Assembly (NCBI GenBank): GCA_003151115.1
Contig: PLWS01000007.1
Span: 62,001 to 126,000 of the forward strand
Reading direction: 5' to 3'
Source: Vulcanimicrobiota bacterium
GTDB taxonomy: Bacteria; Vulcanimicrobiota; Vulcanimicrobiia; Vulcanimicrobiales; Vulcanimicrobiaceae
Length of the DNA: 64,000 nt
Part shown: piece after piece, positions 1 through 9,660 of the stretch
How the letters are laid out: each line of letters begins with the position of its first letter
Position numbering within the stretch: the stretch's first letter is position 1
Made by a program: the position numbers and the translations under genes
The notes under the pieces: generated by a model
What the model saw: the letters and a program-made list of their open reading frames with translations, nothing else
What the model was told of the DNA's origin: nothing
Database searches by the model: none

Positions 1-347
1 CAAAAGCCGGGTGTCGGATAGAAGGCGCCTAACAGCTCCCAGCTGTCAGCCAAGCAGCCGGTCTCTTCCCGGAGCTCGCGTTTTGCGCCGTCTTCTGGAG
101 GCTCGCCGGGCTCGGCCGTCCCCGCCGGGATCTCCCACAGGCTGCGTCCCGCGGGATGGCGGTACTGGCGCACGAGTACGATTCGATCGGCGTCAGGCAG
201 CGCCGCAATCGCAAACGAACCTGGGTGAACCACCAGTTGGATGTCGCGCCTTTTACCGTTCTCTTCGACCGTATCGACGCGCACGCGAAAAATCGGTCCG
301 GCGTAGATTTCCTTCGAATCGATAACCTTCGGCGCATCGTCGGACAT
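1..347 (-). CDS. NUDIX hydrolase (ADP-ribose pyrophosphatase-like), 3' part cut by window edge
   Basis: Reverse translation from ATG at 347: MSDDAPKVIDSKEIYAGPIFRVRVDTVEENGKRRDIQLVVHPGSFAIAALPDADRIVLVRQYRHPAGRSLWEIPAGTAEPGEPPEDGAKRELREETG; NUDIX box GX5EX7REUXEEXGU-like. Absent from ORF track because it runs off the edge. Confidence 0.9.
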   Translation of the reverse strand, partial: MSDDAPKVIDSKEIYAGPIFRVRVDTVEENGKRRDIQLVVHPGSFAIAALPDADRIVLVRQYRHPAGRSLWEIPAGTAEPGEPPEDGAKRELREETGCLADSWELLGAFYPTPGF

Positions 348-402
348 TGCTGACTCCATACCCACGGACGGGATAGTTCGAGCCCCCCTCGTAGAACCAA
401 GC

Positions 403-612
403 GTGCGCCGGCAAACGACGATCGGTCAAGAGCTGCTGTGGCTGCTGATTTTTCTCGGAGTCTTCGCCGCGGCGGCCGCGCTGCTCTTAACCTATGCGAG
501 TTCGCACCGGTTCAACGACCGCATCGCGATCGCGCTGGCTGCGATTGCGGCCGGCGTGCTGACCATCGCTCTGCGCGCGCGTTTCCTGGGAAGCAATGCT
601 CGGCGCCCATAA
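403..612 (+). CDS. small membrane protein, hypothetical
   Basis: 69 aa ORF with two hydrophobic segments; overlaps start of next gene. Confidence 0.5.
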   Translation: MRRQTTIGQELLWLLIFLGVFAAAAALLLTYASSHRFNDRIAIALAAIAAGVLTIALRARFLGSNARRP

Positions 613-1366
613 CCCGCGACTCGATCGGGTGCGCGAACTGCGTACGAAAAAAGGCAGGCGCGAACAGGGCCGCTTTGCGATCGAAGGTGCAACGCTGCTG
701 CGTGAAGCGATGCGCAGCGGCGTTTCGATCGAAGAGGTGTACGGCACTCCGGCCGCGCTCGAATCGTCCGAGAGTGCGCGCAAGGCCGAAGCAAATGGAA
801 CGCCGGTTTACCGGATCGACGAACGCGCGATGCGCCGCCTCTCCGATCTGGAGAGCGCGCCCGGCCTCTTAGCAATCGTTCCGATCGCGCTGCGGCCGGT
901 CTCCGATCTGTTCGCAGCGCCCGCCTTGGTCTTGGCGCTGGCCGGGTTGAGCGATCCCGGCAACGCCGGAACGCTGCTGCGGGCGGCCGAGGCGTTCGGC
1001 GTCTCCGCCGTCGTCTTCGGCTCGGGCACGGTCGAGCCGCACTCCCCAAAGGTCGTCCGGAGCGCGATGGGCTCGCTTTTCCGCCTGAACGTCGCCGTGG
1101 CGTCCCCGGAAGAAACCGCCGCGGCGGCCGAGGGCTGGGAAATCACGGGACTGGCCTCAGGGGGACAGCCGATTGAGGGGCTTTCCTGGGCCCCTGCGAG
1201 CCTGCTGGTCGTCGGCCAAGAGCGGCACGGTTTGGGGCCCTGGGCTAGCCTGTGCTCGCGGCTGGCGGCCATTCCGATGAAGGGTGAAGCCGAAAGTTTG
1301 AATGCCGCCGTGGCGGGCGGAATCGCCCTCTTCGAGGCCACCCGAAATTCTGTCAAGAGAGTCTAG
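596..1366 (+). CDS. TrmH/SpoU family RNA 2'-O-methyltransferase
   Basis: NPRLDRVRELRTKKGRREQGRFAIEG...LSDPGNAGTLLRAAEAFG...GQERHGLG...IPMKGEAESLNAAVAGGIALFEATR: SpoU motifs. Confidence 0.93.
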   Translation: MLGAHNPRLDRVRELRTKKGRREQGRFAIEGATLLREAMRSGVSIEEVYGTPAALESSESARKAEANGTPVYRIDERAMRRLSDLESAPGLLAIVPIALRPVSDLFAAPALVLALAGLSDPGNAGTLLRAAEAFGVSAVVFGSGTVEPHSPKVVRSAMGSLFRLNVAVASPEETAAAAEGWEITGLASGGQPIEGLSWAPASLLVVGQERHGLGPWASLCSRLAAIPMKGEAESLNAAVAGGIALFEATRNSVKRV

Positions 1367-1465
1367 ACAGGCCAAAAAGTCAAGACTACCCTGTGGAAAA
1401 GTCGCGTGCTATACTGCTTGCACCGCATGGGGGCCGGGCCTGTGGGCCCGCCCAGAAGGAGACCG

Positions 1466-1567
1466 ATGGCCACGTCCGAGTTCTTCTGGAAACTCTTTAA
1501 GTCAACGGGATCGATTAACGCATATCTGATTTACCGGCAGCTCCACCCGACGTCGGTTCCAACCTGA
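1466..1567 (+). CDS. YqzL-like small protein (alternatively a pheST leader peptide)
   Basis: 33 aa: MATSEFFWKLFKSTGSINAYLIYRQLHPTSVPT; SD-like agaaggaga upstream; W-x-LF-x2-TG-x-I-x-AYL pattern as remembered for YqzL. Below ORF-track length cutoff. Confidence 0.6.
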   Translation: MATSEFFWKLFKSTGSINAYLIYRQLHPTSVPT

Positions 1568-1594
1568 GAACAAACGAAAAGGCGGACTCCAAAG

Positions 1595-1622
1595 CGCCCG
1601 GAAAGTAACCCCGGGCGTTTTC
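1595..1622 (+). terminator. Rho-independent terminator/attenuator-like hairpin upstream of pheS
   Basis: cgcccgg-aaagtaacc-ccgggcg followed by ttttcatttt, ending just before pheS ATG at 1629. Confidence 0.65.
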
Positions 1623-1628
1623 ATTTTC

Positions 1629-2660
1629 ATGCATGTAGACGAACATCTCGAGCAGCTGCGCGCCCGGTTTGAGGACGCGCTAAAAAACTCTGCCGGCGCG
1701 AGCTCGCTCGACGCCGTGCGCGTCGCATTCTTGGGCCGCAGCGGAGAAGTCACCGCGCTGCGCCGTTCGATTGGCAAACTTCCGCCGGCCGAGCGCCCCG
1801 CCGCCGGTCAGCGCATCAATGAAGCGGTCGAAAAGATGGAGCGTGCGCTCAACGACGCGCAGGCGAGCGCCCAGGCGCTCGCGGTCGGGGCGAGTCTGTC
1901 GCAGCGCATCGACGTCACGTTTCCTTCGATACCGCCGCAGCAAGGTTCGATTCATCCGATGAAGCGCGTGATGCACGACGTCTGCGCGTATTTCGAACGG
2001 CACGGCTTCGCCGTCGTGGTAGGACCGGAGATCGAACCCGACTACTACAACTTCGACGCGCTGAACATTCCGCCGGATCATCCCGCGCGCGAAGGCTTCG
2101 ACTCGTTCTTCCTGACGCCCAATCTCTTACTCCGGCCGCACACCTCGCCGATGCAGATCCGCACGATGCAGCAGCACCGCCCGCCGGTCGCCGTGGTCGT
2201 ACCCGGCACGTGCTACCGTCGCGACGCCGTCGACGCGCGCCACTTGTACCAATTCAATCAGTGCGAAGGCTTGCTGGTCGACGAGGGCGTGCACATGGGA
2301 CATCTCAAGGGCATGCTCACCGGCATGTGCCGCGAGATCTTCGGATCCGAACAGCAGGTGCGTTTCCGTCCGTCGTACTTTCCGTTCACCGAACCGAGCG
2401 CGGAGGTGGACACCACCTGCCCGCTCTGCCGCGGAGCCGGCGGCGAGTGCCGCATGTGCGGCGGTTCGGGATGGATCGAGCTGGGCGGCGCGGGCATGGT
2501 GCATCCCAACGTGCTGCGCAACGTCGACTACGATCCTGAGATCTACTCCGGCTGGGCGTTTGGCTTCGGCGTCGAGCGCATGGCACTGGTGCGCTACGAC
2601 GTGGACGACATCCGGCGCTTCTTCGAAAACGATGACGCGTTCTTGGAACAGCTGGCTTGA
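1629..2660 (+). CDS. pheS: Phenylalanyl-tRNA synthetase alpha subunit
   Basis: 343 aa; GSIHPMKRVMHDVCAYFERHGFAVVVGPEIE...HTSPMQIRTM...GLLVDEGVHMGHLKGML...FGFGVERMALVRYDVDDIRRFFEND. Confidence 0.98.
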   Translation: MHVDEHLEQLRARFEDALKNSAGASSLDAVRVAFLGRSGEVTALRRSIGKLPPAERPAAGQRINEAVEKMERALNDAQASAQALAVGASLSQRIDVTFPSIPPQQGSIHPMKRVMHDVCAYFERHGFAVVVGPEIEPDYYNFDALNIPPDHPAREGFDSFFLTPNLLLRPHTSPMQIRTMQQHRPPVAVVVPGTCYRRDAVDARHLYQFNQCEGLLVDEGVHMGHLKGMLTGMCREIFGSEQQVRFRPSYFPFTEPSAEVDTTCPLCRGAGGECRMCGGSGWIELGGAGMVHPNVLRNVDYDPEIYSGWAFGFGVERMALVRYDVDDIRRFFENDDAFLEQLA

Positions 2661-5023
2661 TGCGCGTCCCTTTAGGCTGGCTCCGCGATTATGTCGAGCT
2701 GCCGGCCGATCCAGGCGCCGTCGCGCAGATGCTGGCGCTGCTCGGCTTTCCGGTTGCGTCGATAGAAACGCGTCCGATCATTACGGGCGTTATCGCCGGC
2801 CGCATCGCGGAGCTCGGTAAGCATCCCAATGCCGATCGGTTACAAGTCGGCCGCATCGACGTCGGCGACGGTGCGCCGCTCACCATTGCGACGGCTGCAA
2901 CCAATGTCGCCGCCGGCCAAACGATCGCGGTCGCGACGATCGGCGCGCGTCTTCCGCAGCTCACGATCGAGCGCCGGAAGATGCGCGGCCTCGAATCGGA
3001 AGGCATGATGATCTCGGCCGAAGAGCTCGCGCTGCCCGCCGAATGGTTCGAGGACGGCATCATGCAGTTCGAGGAGTCGCTGCGCCCCGGTACCGACGTC
3101 GTCGAATGCTTCCGGTTGGGCGAAGCCGTGCTCGACGTCGAGGTCACGAGCAACCGCGTCGATGCCATGTCGGTGATCGGCCTGGCGCGCGAGCTGGCGG
3201 CCTATCAAAACGTTGCGCTGCGCGCACCCGATCTTTCGAATCCGGGCGACGGCGCGGGCGGACCGAAAGCCGAGGTCACCATAGAGTCCCCCGACTGCCG
3301 GCGCTTCGTCTCGCAGATCTTCACCAGTGTGAAGAGCGGACCGTCGCCGGCGTGGATGCGCATTCGTCTCGCGCTGGCCGGGCAGCGGCCGATCAACCGG
3401 CTCGTCGATATTTCGAATTACGTGATGCTCGAAACCGCTCAGCCGCTGCACTTTTACGACGCGGCCAAGATTCCGAATCATCATCTTATCGTCCGCGATG
3501 CGCGTGCGGGCGAACGGTTCGTCGCGCTCGACGGTTCGGAACACGAACTCACCCCGCAGGCCCTCGTGATCGCGAGCGAAACGTCGGCGGAGTGCTTGGC
3601 GGGTTTAATGGGCGCGCGCAGCAGCGAAGTGACCGGCGCGACGCGCGAACTGATCCTCGAATCGGCCAACTTCAGCGGACCGCGCATCCGCCGGACGGCC
3701 GGCCAGCTCGGTTTTCGTACCGAAGCCAGCTCGCGCCATGAGAAATCGCTCGCGCCCGCACTAACGGCCGTGGGCGCCGCGCGCGCCGCACAGCTGCTGG
3801 CGCAATCCGGCGCCACGCCGCACGAGCCGGCCGCGTTCGGCCCGCCGTTGAGCGCGCCCGAACCGATCGATTTCAAAATCTCCGACGTAAAACGCCTCTT
3901 AGGATACGAGCTGGACCTGCAAGCGATCACCGAACGCCTCGACGGGCTCGGCTTCAAGGTCGAACCGCAGGCGGATAGCGTGCTGCGCGTCGTTTCACCC
4001 GCGTGGCGCACCGATGTGACGTGCAGCGCGGACGTGATCGAAGAGATCGCGCGCATGGCGGGCTACGACCGCATATCATCGGAGATTCCCGCGGTGCGCG
4101 CGCACGACATCGCAAGCGGGGACTACCGTCGCGAACGTAAAGCTGCCGCGACGCTGGCGGCATTGGGATATCGCGAGATCGTCACGTACTCGCTGCACGG
4201 CGCGCACGTCTACGAGAAGATCCGGCGCGCCGGTCTCGAGCCGCCCGTGCGGCCGGTCGAAGTCCAGAATCCCCTGAGCGAAGATCAGCGCTACTTGCGC
4301 CACTCGCTGGGACCGGCGATGGTGACCCATCTCGCGCGCGCGAACGCACCCGCACGCGCATTCGAGATTGGACACATCTTCTACACCGAAGATCGCCAGC
4401 CGCTGGAAACGTCGATGGCGTTCTTCGCATTTTCCGCCGAACCGCATGACGAGCCGGAATGGCGCGACTCGCATTTTCTGCGCGCCAAGGGAGATTGCGA
4501 AGCGTTTCTACGCGCGATGACCGGAGAGAGCCATTTCGAAACCGCCGCGGACGAGCGCGAGGGTTTTCATCCCGGAAAGACCGGGGTCGTGCTGATGGGC
4601 GGGCGAGAGATTGCGGTCGTAGGACAAGTCGATCCCCGCTTGCTGCGCACCTTTGAAGCGCCGCTTCCCATCTATGCCTGCCGCATGATCTTATCGACCC
4701 TGCCGCCGTACGATGTTCCACAATTCAAACCGCCCTCCAAGTTTCCGTCGACGTATCGCGACCTCGCGCTCGTCTGCGATATCGATCTGCCGGCGCAGCG
4801 CCTTGAGAACGCGCTGCGTTCTGCCGCGGGCTCGTGGTGCACGGCGGTAGCAGCGTTCGACGAATATCGCGGAGCGCAGGTACCGGCCGGCAAGAAAAGC
4901 ATCGCGATTCGCCTGACACTGCAAAAACCGGACTCGACCATCACCGACGCCGAGGCCGACGCGGTCATCGAAAAGGCCGTAGCGGCTCTGAGCTCTCAAT
5001 TCGGCGTGACGCTGCGCGCATGA
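2657..5023 (+). CDS. pheT: Phenylalanyl-tRNA synthetase beta subunit
   Basis: 788 aa; B1 tRNA-binding domain, B3/B4, B5, FDX-ACB C-terminus (PSKFPSTYRDLALVCD...DEYRGAQVPAGKKSIAIRLTLQ); overlaps pheS by 4 bp. Confidence 0.98.
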   Translation: MMRVPLGWLRDYVELPADPGAVAQMLALLGFPVASIETRPIITGVIAGRIAELGKHPNADRLQVGRIDVGDGAPLTIATAATNVAAGQTIAVATIGARLPQLTIERRKMRGLESEGMMISAEELALPAEWFEDGIMQFEESLRPGTDVVECFRLGEAVLDVEVTSNRVDAMSVIGLARELAAYQNVALRAPDLSNPGDGAGGPKAEVTIESPDCRRFVSQIFTSVKSGPSPAWMRIRLALAGQRPINRLVDISNYVMLETAQPLHFYDAAKIPNHHLIVRDARAGERFVALDGSEHELTPQALVIASETSAECLAGLMGARSSEVTGATRELILESANFSGPRIRRTAGQLGFRTEASSRHEKSLAPALTAVGAARAAQLLAQSGATPHEPAAFGPPLSAPEPIDFKISDVKRLLGYELDLQAITERLDGLGFKVEPQADSVLRVVSPAWRTDVTCSADVIEEIARMAGYDRISSEIPAVRAHDIASGDYRRERKAAATLAALGYREIVTYSLHGAHVYEKIRRAGLEPPVRPVEVQNPLSEDQRYLRHSLGPAMVTHLARANAPARAFEIGHIFYTEDRQPLETSMAFFAFSAEPHDEPEWRDSHFLRAKGDCEAFLRAMTGESHFETAADEREGFHPGKTGVVLMGGREIAVVGQVDPRLLRTFEAPLPIYACRMILSTLPPYDVPQFKPPSKFPSTYRDLALVCDIDLPAQRLENALRSAAGSWCTAVAAFDEYRGAQVPAGKKSIAIRLTLQKPDSTITDAEADAVIEKAVAALSSQFGVTLRA

Positions 5024-5550
5024 TCTGGCCGGACATTCTGATCGCCGCCATCATTTTGATCGCCGCGCTCAAAGGCTACAAGCGCGGCTTCGTTCTGGAG
5101 CTGAGCGGATTCGTAGCCCTGGCCGCATCGGTCATCGTGCCGTGGTTCTACCGCGGGTCGCTGGACGGGTTCTTTCAATCCGTGTTTCATCTGGGCAGCG
5201 GGTCCGCGCACGTGGTCGCGATGTTTCTGGTCGGCTTGGCGACCTATGTCGCGATCCTGCTCATCGCGCGCGCGCTCAACACCGTGACGAAACTGCCGTT
5301 TCTCGGATTGGGAAACGCGTTAGGCGGCGCCGCGATCGGCGTCGTCAAGGCAGTCGTGCTGATTTGGCTGCTGCTCTACGTGGCGCTCTTCTTTCCGCTC
5401 TCGCCCGATATTCGCGCGGATCTGCACCGCTCGGTGCTCGTCGGTTACGAAACCAGTCCGAACGATCGCGTGGACGGCGCCATCATCGCGACGTTCCCGT
5501 GGTTTGCGCGTCCATTTGCACACTACTTTTTTGCTCACCACCGGGTATAG
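5020..5550 (+). CDS. CvpA family membrane protein
   Basis: MIWPDILIAAIILIAALKGYKRGFVLELSGFVALAASVIVPWFYRG...: 4-TM CvpA-like; ATG overlaps pheT stop. Confidence 0.8.
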   Translation: MIWPDILIAAIILIAALKGYKRGFVLELSGFVALAASVIVPWFYRGSLDGFFQSVFHLGSGSAHVVAMFLVGLATYVAILLIARALNTVTKLPFLGLGNALGGAAIGVVKAVVLIWLLLYVALFFPLSPDIRADLHRSVLVGYETSPNDRVDGAIIATFPWFARPFAHYFFAHHRV

Positions 5551-6703
5551 CGCCGCCTAAATCCAAAAAGACGCGCAGCGCGGCTTTTCCGGCGGCGCCG
5601 ATCTGCACCGGCACGTCGTAATCGAGCAGCGCGATCTCGATCGCTTGGATCGCAGCCAGCACGTCGGTTTGCGAAATGTCGCCCATCGTTCCCATGCGCA
5701 CGATCTTGCCCTTGAGATCGAGTTGACCGCCTGCCAGCGTCACACCGCGATTCGCCCGCAAGCCGCGCAGCAAGCCGGCGGCATCAACGCCGGCGGGAAC
5801 CTTCGCGGTAACGACGGTGACGGAGTGCGCCCCGGGCTGGGAAAAAACCTCAAGTCCGAGCGCCGAAAATGCCGCGCGGATCGCTTCCGCGTACGTTGCC
5901 AGCCGCGCGTGTATTGCCGGCGCGCCTTCGCGACGGTACTGCTCTAGCGCGGCGTCGAGCGCGAACATTGCGCTGACCGGCGACGTCCACGGCATCTGAC
6001 CCTGCCGCGCAAACTCGCGAGCCTTCAGCAGATCGAAGTAAAAGCGCGGCGTCTTCGAAGTTTCGATCGCGTCCCACGCACGCGGGCTAACGGCGAGCAT
6101 CGCGACGCCGGGCGGCGCTGCGATCACTTTTTGCGATGCGCCCACGACGATGTCATATCCCCATTCGTCCATGCGGAAATCGGTTGCGCCAAGACCGCTG
6201 ACCGAATCGACGATCGTGAGTGCGCCGTGCGCTTGCACGATCGCGGCCAGTTCGGCCATGTCACTTTGAACGCCGGTCGACGTTTCGTTGTGCGTCAGCA
6301 GAATGCCGCGGTAACGGTGATCGGCATCCGCGGATAGCCGCCGCGCAAGCTCGTTCGGATCGACGGCGAACCCGGGACGCGGTTCGATCGCATCCACCGT
6401 CATGCCATAGGTGCGCGCGATCGCGATCATGCGCTCGCCGAAGACTCCCATCGGAGCCGCCAGCAGCGCGTCGCCGGGCGAAAATGCGTTGGCGATTGCG
6501 GCTTCCAATCCGCCGGTTCCGGACGACCCCAGCAAAACGATCTCGGCCTCTTGCGTTCCAAAGAGGGGACGCAAACCCGCATAGATGCGTTCGACCAACT
6601 CGCTGAACTCAGGGCCACGATGATCGATGAGCGGCCGGTTCATCGCTCCGAGCACGCGTTCGGAGACGGTCACCGGGCCCGGGATGAACAGCAGCTCTCG
6701 CAT
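5483..6703 (-). CDS. Class V aminotransferase (alanine-glyoxylate/serine-pyruvate type)
   Basis: 406 aa; LFIPGPVTVSERVLGAMNRPLIDHRGPEF...VDSVSGLGATDFRMDEWGYDIVVGASQKVIAAPPGVAMLAVS (PLP lysine region). Confidence 0.93.
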   Translation of the reverse strand: MRELLFIPGPVTVSERVLGAMNRPLIDHRGPEFSELVERIYAGLRPLFGTQEAEIVLLGSSGTGGLEAAIANAFSPGDALLAAPMGVFGERMIAIARTYGMTVDAIEPRPGFAVDPNELARRLSADADHRYRGILLTHNETSTGVQSDMAELAAIVQAHGALTIVDSVSGLGATDFRMDEWGYDIVVGASQKVIAAPPGVAMLAVSPRAWDAIETSKTPRFYFDLLKAREFARQGQMPWTSPVSAMFALDAALEQYRREGAPAIHARLATYAEAIRAAFSALGLEVFSQPGAHSVTVVTAKVPAGVDAAGLLRGLRANRGVTLAGGQLDLKGKIVRMGTMGDISQTDVLAAIQAIEIALLDYDVPVQIGAAGKAALRVFLDLGGAIPGGEQKSSVQMDAQTTGTSR

Positions 6704-6711
6704 CGGCTTAC

Positions 6712-9135
6712 CTAGCGCCGGGTACGCGACCGCTTGCGTTCGCCGTTGCGGACGCGCTTGATCGCGCTGCGCCGCATCGGAACGACGTTGCTTGCGCGTG
6801 CGGGCGAGACGCCGAGATCGACCGGCGTGATGATCCGCTTGCCGAGCGCGTGCTGCAGCACTTCGGAAAGTTCCTCGACGGGCACGAACGACATGGTATC
6901 GCGCACCTCTTTGGGGATGTCGTCGAGATCGATCTCGTTGCGCTTGGGCATGATGATTTTCCGGATGCCGGCGCGTTTCGCGCCCAGCACTTTTTCCTTG
7001 AGCCCCCCAATCGGCAGCACTTGACCGGTAAGCGTGATTTCGCCGGTCATCGCAACGTCCGGATCCACTTTGATTCCGGTAAGCAGCGATGCGATCGCGG
7101 TAGCCAAAGCAACGCCGGCCGACGGACCATCTTTGGGTACGGCGCCCGTCGGCACGTGAATATGCAGATCGTGTTTGGCAAAGTAATCGTCGGGCAGCCC
7201 CAACTCGGCCGAACGCGAGCGCAAGAACGAAACCGCCGCTTGCGCGCTCTCTTTCATGACGTCGCCCAGTTGACCGGTCAGCACCAGTTTTCCGGTACCC
7301 GGCATCGCGGTCGTTTCGATGAAGAGAATATCTCCGCCGACCGGCGTGTAGAACATTCCGGTGGAAACGCCGACCGATGCGACGCGTTTCTTGACTTCGT
7401 TGTAGAAGAGCGGCTTGTTGAGATAACCCACCAAGCTGTCGGCTTTGATGCGCCCTTTGTATCGCGGCGCCTCCGCAATCTTACGGGCGATCTTGCGGAA
7501 CGTCGTGCCGATCTCGCGTTCGAGATTGCGGACGCCGGCTTCACGCGTATAGTCCACGATGATGGACCGCAGCGCCGCATCGTTGATCTGCGCCTGCGAA
7601 TCCTTGAGTCCATTAGCCTTACGCTGTTTAGGAACGAGATAGCGTTTGGCGATCTGAAGTTTTTCGAGCTCGGTATAGCCCGAAAGTTGGATGATCTCCA
7701 TGCGGTCGCGCAGCGGCGGGCTAATCGTATCCAAGCTGTTGGCCGTGCAGACGAAGAGCACTTGCGACAGATCGAACGGCAGATCGAGATAGTGATCGCG
7801 GAAGGTATTGTTCTGTTCCGGATCCAGCACCTCGAGCAGCGCCGACTGCGGGTCGCCGCGGAAGTCCGCACCGACCTTGTCGATCTCGTCGATCATCATG
7901 ACCGGGTTGCGCGTCCCCGCGTCGCGGATCGCTCGCACGATCGTGCCCGGCATCGCGCCGATGTAGGTGCGGCGGTGCCCGCGTATCTCGGCTTCGTCGC
8001 GCACGCCGCCGACCGAGAGACGCGCGAACTTGCGTCCCATCGCGCGGGCGATCGATTGCCCGAGCGACGTTTTGCCCGTACCCGGCGGCCCTACGAAACA
8101 CAGGATCGGACCGGTCAGCCGTTTCTTGAGTTTGCCGACGGCCAAGTACTCGATGATGCGGTCTTTGATTTTGTCGAGATCGTAGTGATCTTCGTCGAGA
8201 ATTTGACGCGCGCGCTTGATGTCGAAGTGGTCAGTGGTCTCCTGGCCCCACGGCAGCTGCACGAGCCAATCCAGGTACGTGCGGATAACGCTATACTCCG
8301 GCGACGCCTGCGGAACTTTGGAGATGCGGTCGAGTTCCCGGTCGGCGGCTTTGCGCGCGTCTTCGGGCATCTTGGCTTCTTCGATCTTCTGACGCAGCTC
8401 GTTGGCTTCGGCCAGCTGCGGATCGACCTCGCCGAGTTCTTCTTGAATCGCCCGCAGCTGTTGGCGCAGATAGAACTCGCGCTGGTTTTTCTCCATCTCG
8501 CGCTGGATGTCGGATTGAATCTTGTGGCCCAGCTCGACAACCTCGAGCTCCTTGGTCAGGAGCATCGTCAGCTTGCGCATCCGCTTCTCGGTGTCGCGCT
8601 CTTCGAGCACCGCTTGGCGATCCGCGGTATCCAGGCGCATGGTCGAGGCGACGAAGTAGCTGAGCAAGTTCGGATCCGAGATGTTTTGAACTTCCATCTC
8701 CATCTCACGCGGAGCTTGCGGAAGATAGCCGAGCAATTTTTGGAAGAGCGTTCCGAGGTTCCGCTGCATCGCCACCAGTTCGTCGGAAGAACTCGTAACG
8801 TCGGGAAGTTCGGCGTATTCGGCGACCAAATACGGATCGGTCGAGGTAAATTGTTCGATCTTGAAAACGCTCTGTCCGGCGACGATGCAACGCAACGTAC
8901 CGTCGGGCACTTTGAGCATTTTCTGCACCGTGCCGATCGTTCCGATGCGGTGCACGTCGTCCGGACCCGGATTTTCGATGTCGCGGTTCTTGAGGAGCGT
9001 CAGCCCAATAGACTTGCCTTCGCGCAGCGCTTCTTCGACCAATTGAATACCCGGTCGCTTTATGACGGCAAGCGGAATGACGGTGTTCGGAAAGAGCACG
9101 GCGTCTTGGAGCGGCAGAAGTCCGATTTCAGGCAT
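6712..9135 (-). CDS. lon: ATP-dependent protease La (Lon)
   Basis: 807 aa; [69 protein letters not shown] Ser/Lys protease site. Confidence 0.99.
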   Translation of the reverse strand: MPEIGLLPLQDAVLFPNTVIPLAVIKRPGIQLVEEALREGKSIGLTLLKNRDIENPGPDDVHRIGTIGTVQKMLKVPDGTLRCIVAGQSVFKIEQFTSTDPYLVAEYAELPDVTSSSDELVAMQRNLGTLFQKLLGYLPQAPREMEMEVQNISDPNLLSYFVASTMRLDTADRQAVLEERDTEKRMRKLTMLLTKELEVVELGHKIQSDIQREMEKNQREFYLRQQLRAIQEELGEVDPQLAEANELRQKIEEAKMPEDARKAADRELDRISKVPQASPEYSVIRTYLDWLVQLPWGQETTDHFDIKRARQILDEDHYDLDKIKDRIIEYLAVGKLKKRLTGPILCFVGPPGTGKTSLGQSIARAMGRKFARLSVGGVRDEAEIRGHRRTYIGAMPGTIVRAIRDAGTRNPVMMIDEIDKVGADFRGDPQSALLEVLDPEQNNTFRDHYLDLPFDLSQVLFVCTANSLDTISPPLRDRMEIIQLSGYTELEKLQIAKRYLVPKQRKANGLKDSQAQINDAALRSIIVDYTREAGVRNLEREIGTTFRKIARKIAEAPRYKGRIKADSLVGYLNKPLFYNEVKKRVASVGVSTGMFYTPVGGDILFIETTAMPGTGKLVLTGQLGDVMKESAQAAVSFLRSRSAELGLPDDYFAKHDLHIHVPTGAVPKDGPSAGVALATAIASLLTGIKVDPDVAMTGEITLTGQVLPIGGLKEKVLGAKRAGIRKIIMPKRNEIDLDDIPKEVRDTMSFVPVEELSEVLQHALGKRIITPVDLGVSPARASNVVPMRRSAIKRVRNGERKRSRTRR

Positions 9136-9509
9136 TAGGCCAGCACCCGCTTCACGATCATCCGGATTTCCGTGCGCGACGCCGGAATGTATTCGTCCGC
9201 CGAAATGGGCAGAGCAATCGTCAGCATACCGTCCTCATAGGATCCCGTAATCTCTGCCTGCGCGACCGCAACGGGCAAGCGGATGCTTTTGACGAAATCG
9301 CCGTCCGCGATCTCTTTTTGCACGAACGATCCTCCGCGCAGGCGCGCGGTCTTGGCGCGGCGTCCCGAAATATAGAGCCGCTGATCGTCCAAGTAAATTC
9401 GCAAACTTTCGCTGTCGGCGCCGGCAAGTTCAGCGCGAACCACGAGCGTGCGCGAGCCTTCGTCGATGACGACATCGACGTTCGGCTGCCATCCGCACAT
9501 CCAATCCAT
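9135..9509 (-). CDS. Hsp20/alpha-crystallin family small heat shock protein
   Basis: MDWMCGWQPNVDVVIDEGSRTLVVRAELAGADSESLRIYLDDQRLYISGRR...SFVQKEIADGDFVKSIRLPVAVAQAEITGSYEDGMLTIALPIS; TAATG overlap with lon. Confidence 0.9.
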   Translation of the reverse strand: MDWMCGWQPNVDVVIDEGSRTLVVRAELAGADSESLRIYLDDQRLYISGRRAKTARLRGGSFVQKEIADGDFVKSIRLPVAVAQAEITGSYEDGMLTIALPISADEYIPASRTEIRMIVKRVLA

Positions 9510-9660
9510 TGCTATCTTTAACTCTCCAAGGGGGCCCGGGGATTCGGGTCCAAAAGCATCCTCGCATTCGCAGTTGTCCTCCTGCCGCTGCCAGTAGCGA
9601 GGTGAACCTCTGATCAAGCTAGCCCGGCGGCTGGGGCCGTTCGACGCCGCGCTCATCGTC

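Noticed and set aside
1380-1628. T-box riboswitch upstream of pheST
   Set aside because: No conserved T-box sequence or specifier-loop architecture could be seen; a leader-peptide attenuator fits better.
6850-9138. 762-aa plus-strand ORF antisense to lon
   Set aside because: Shadow ORF from high-GC codon bias; His/Arg/Asp-rich with no family signature, and lon is unambiguous.
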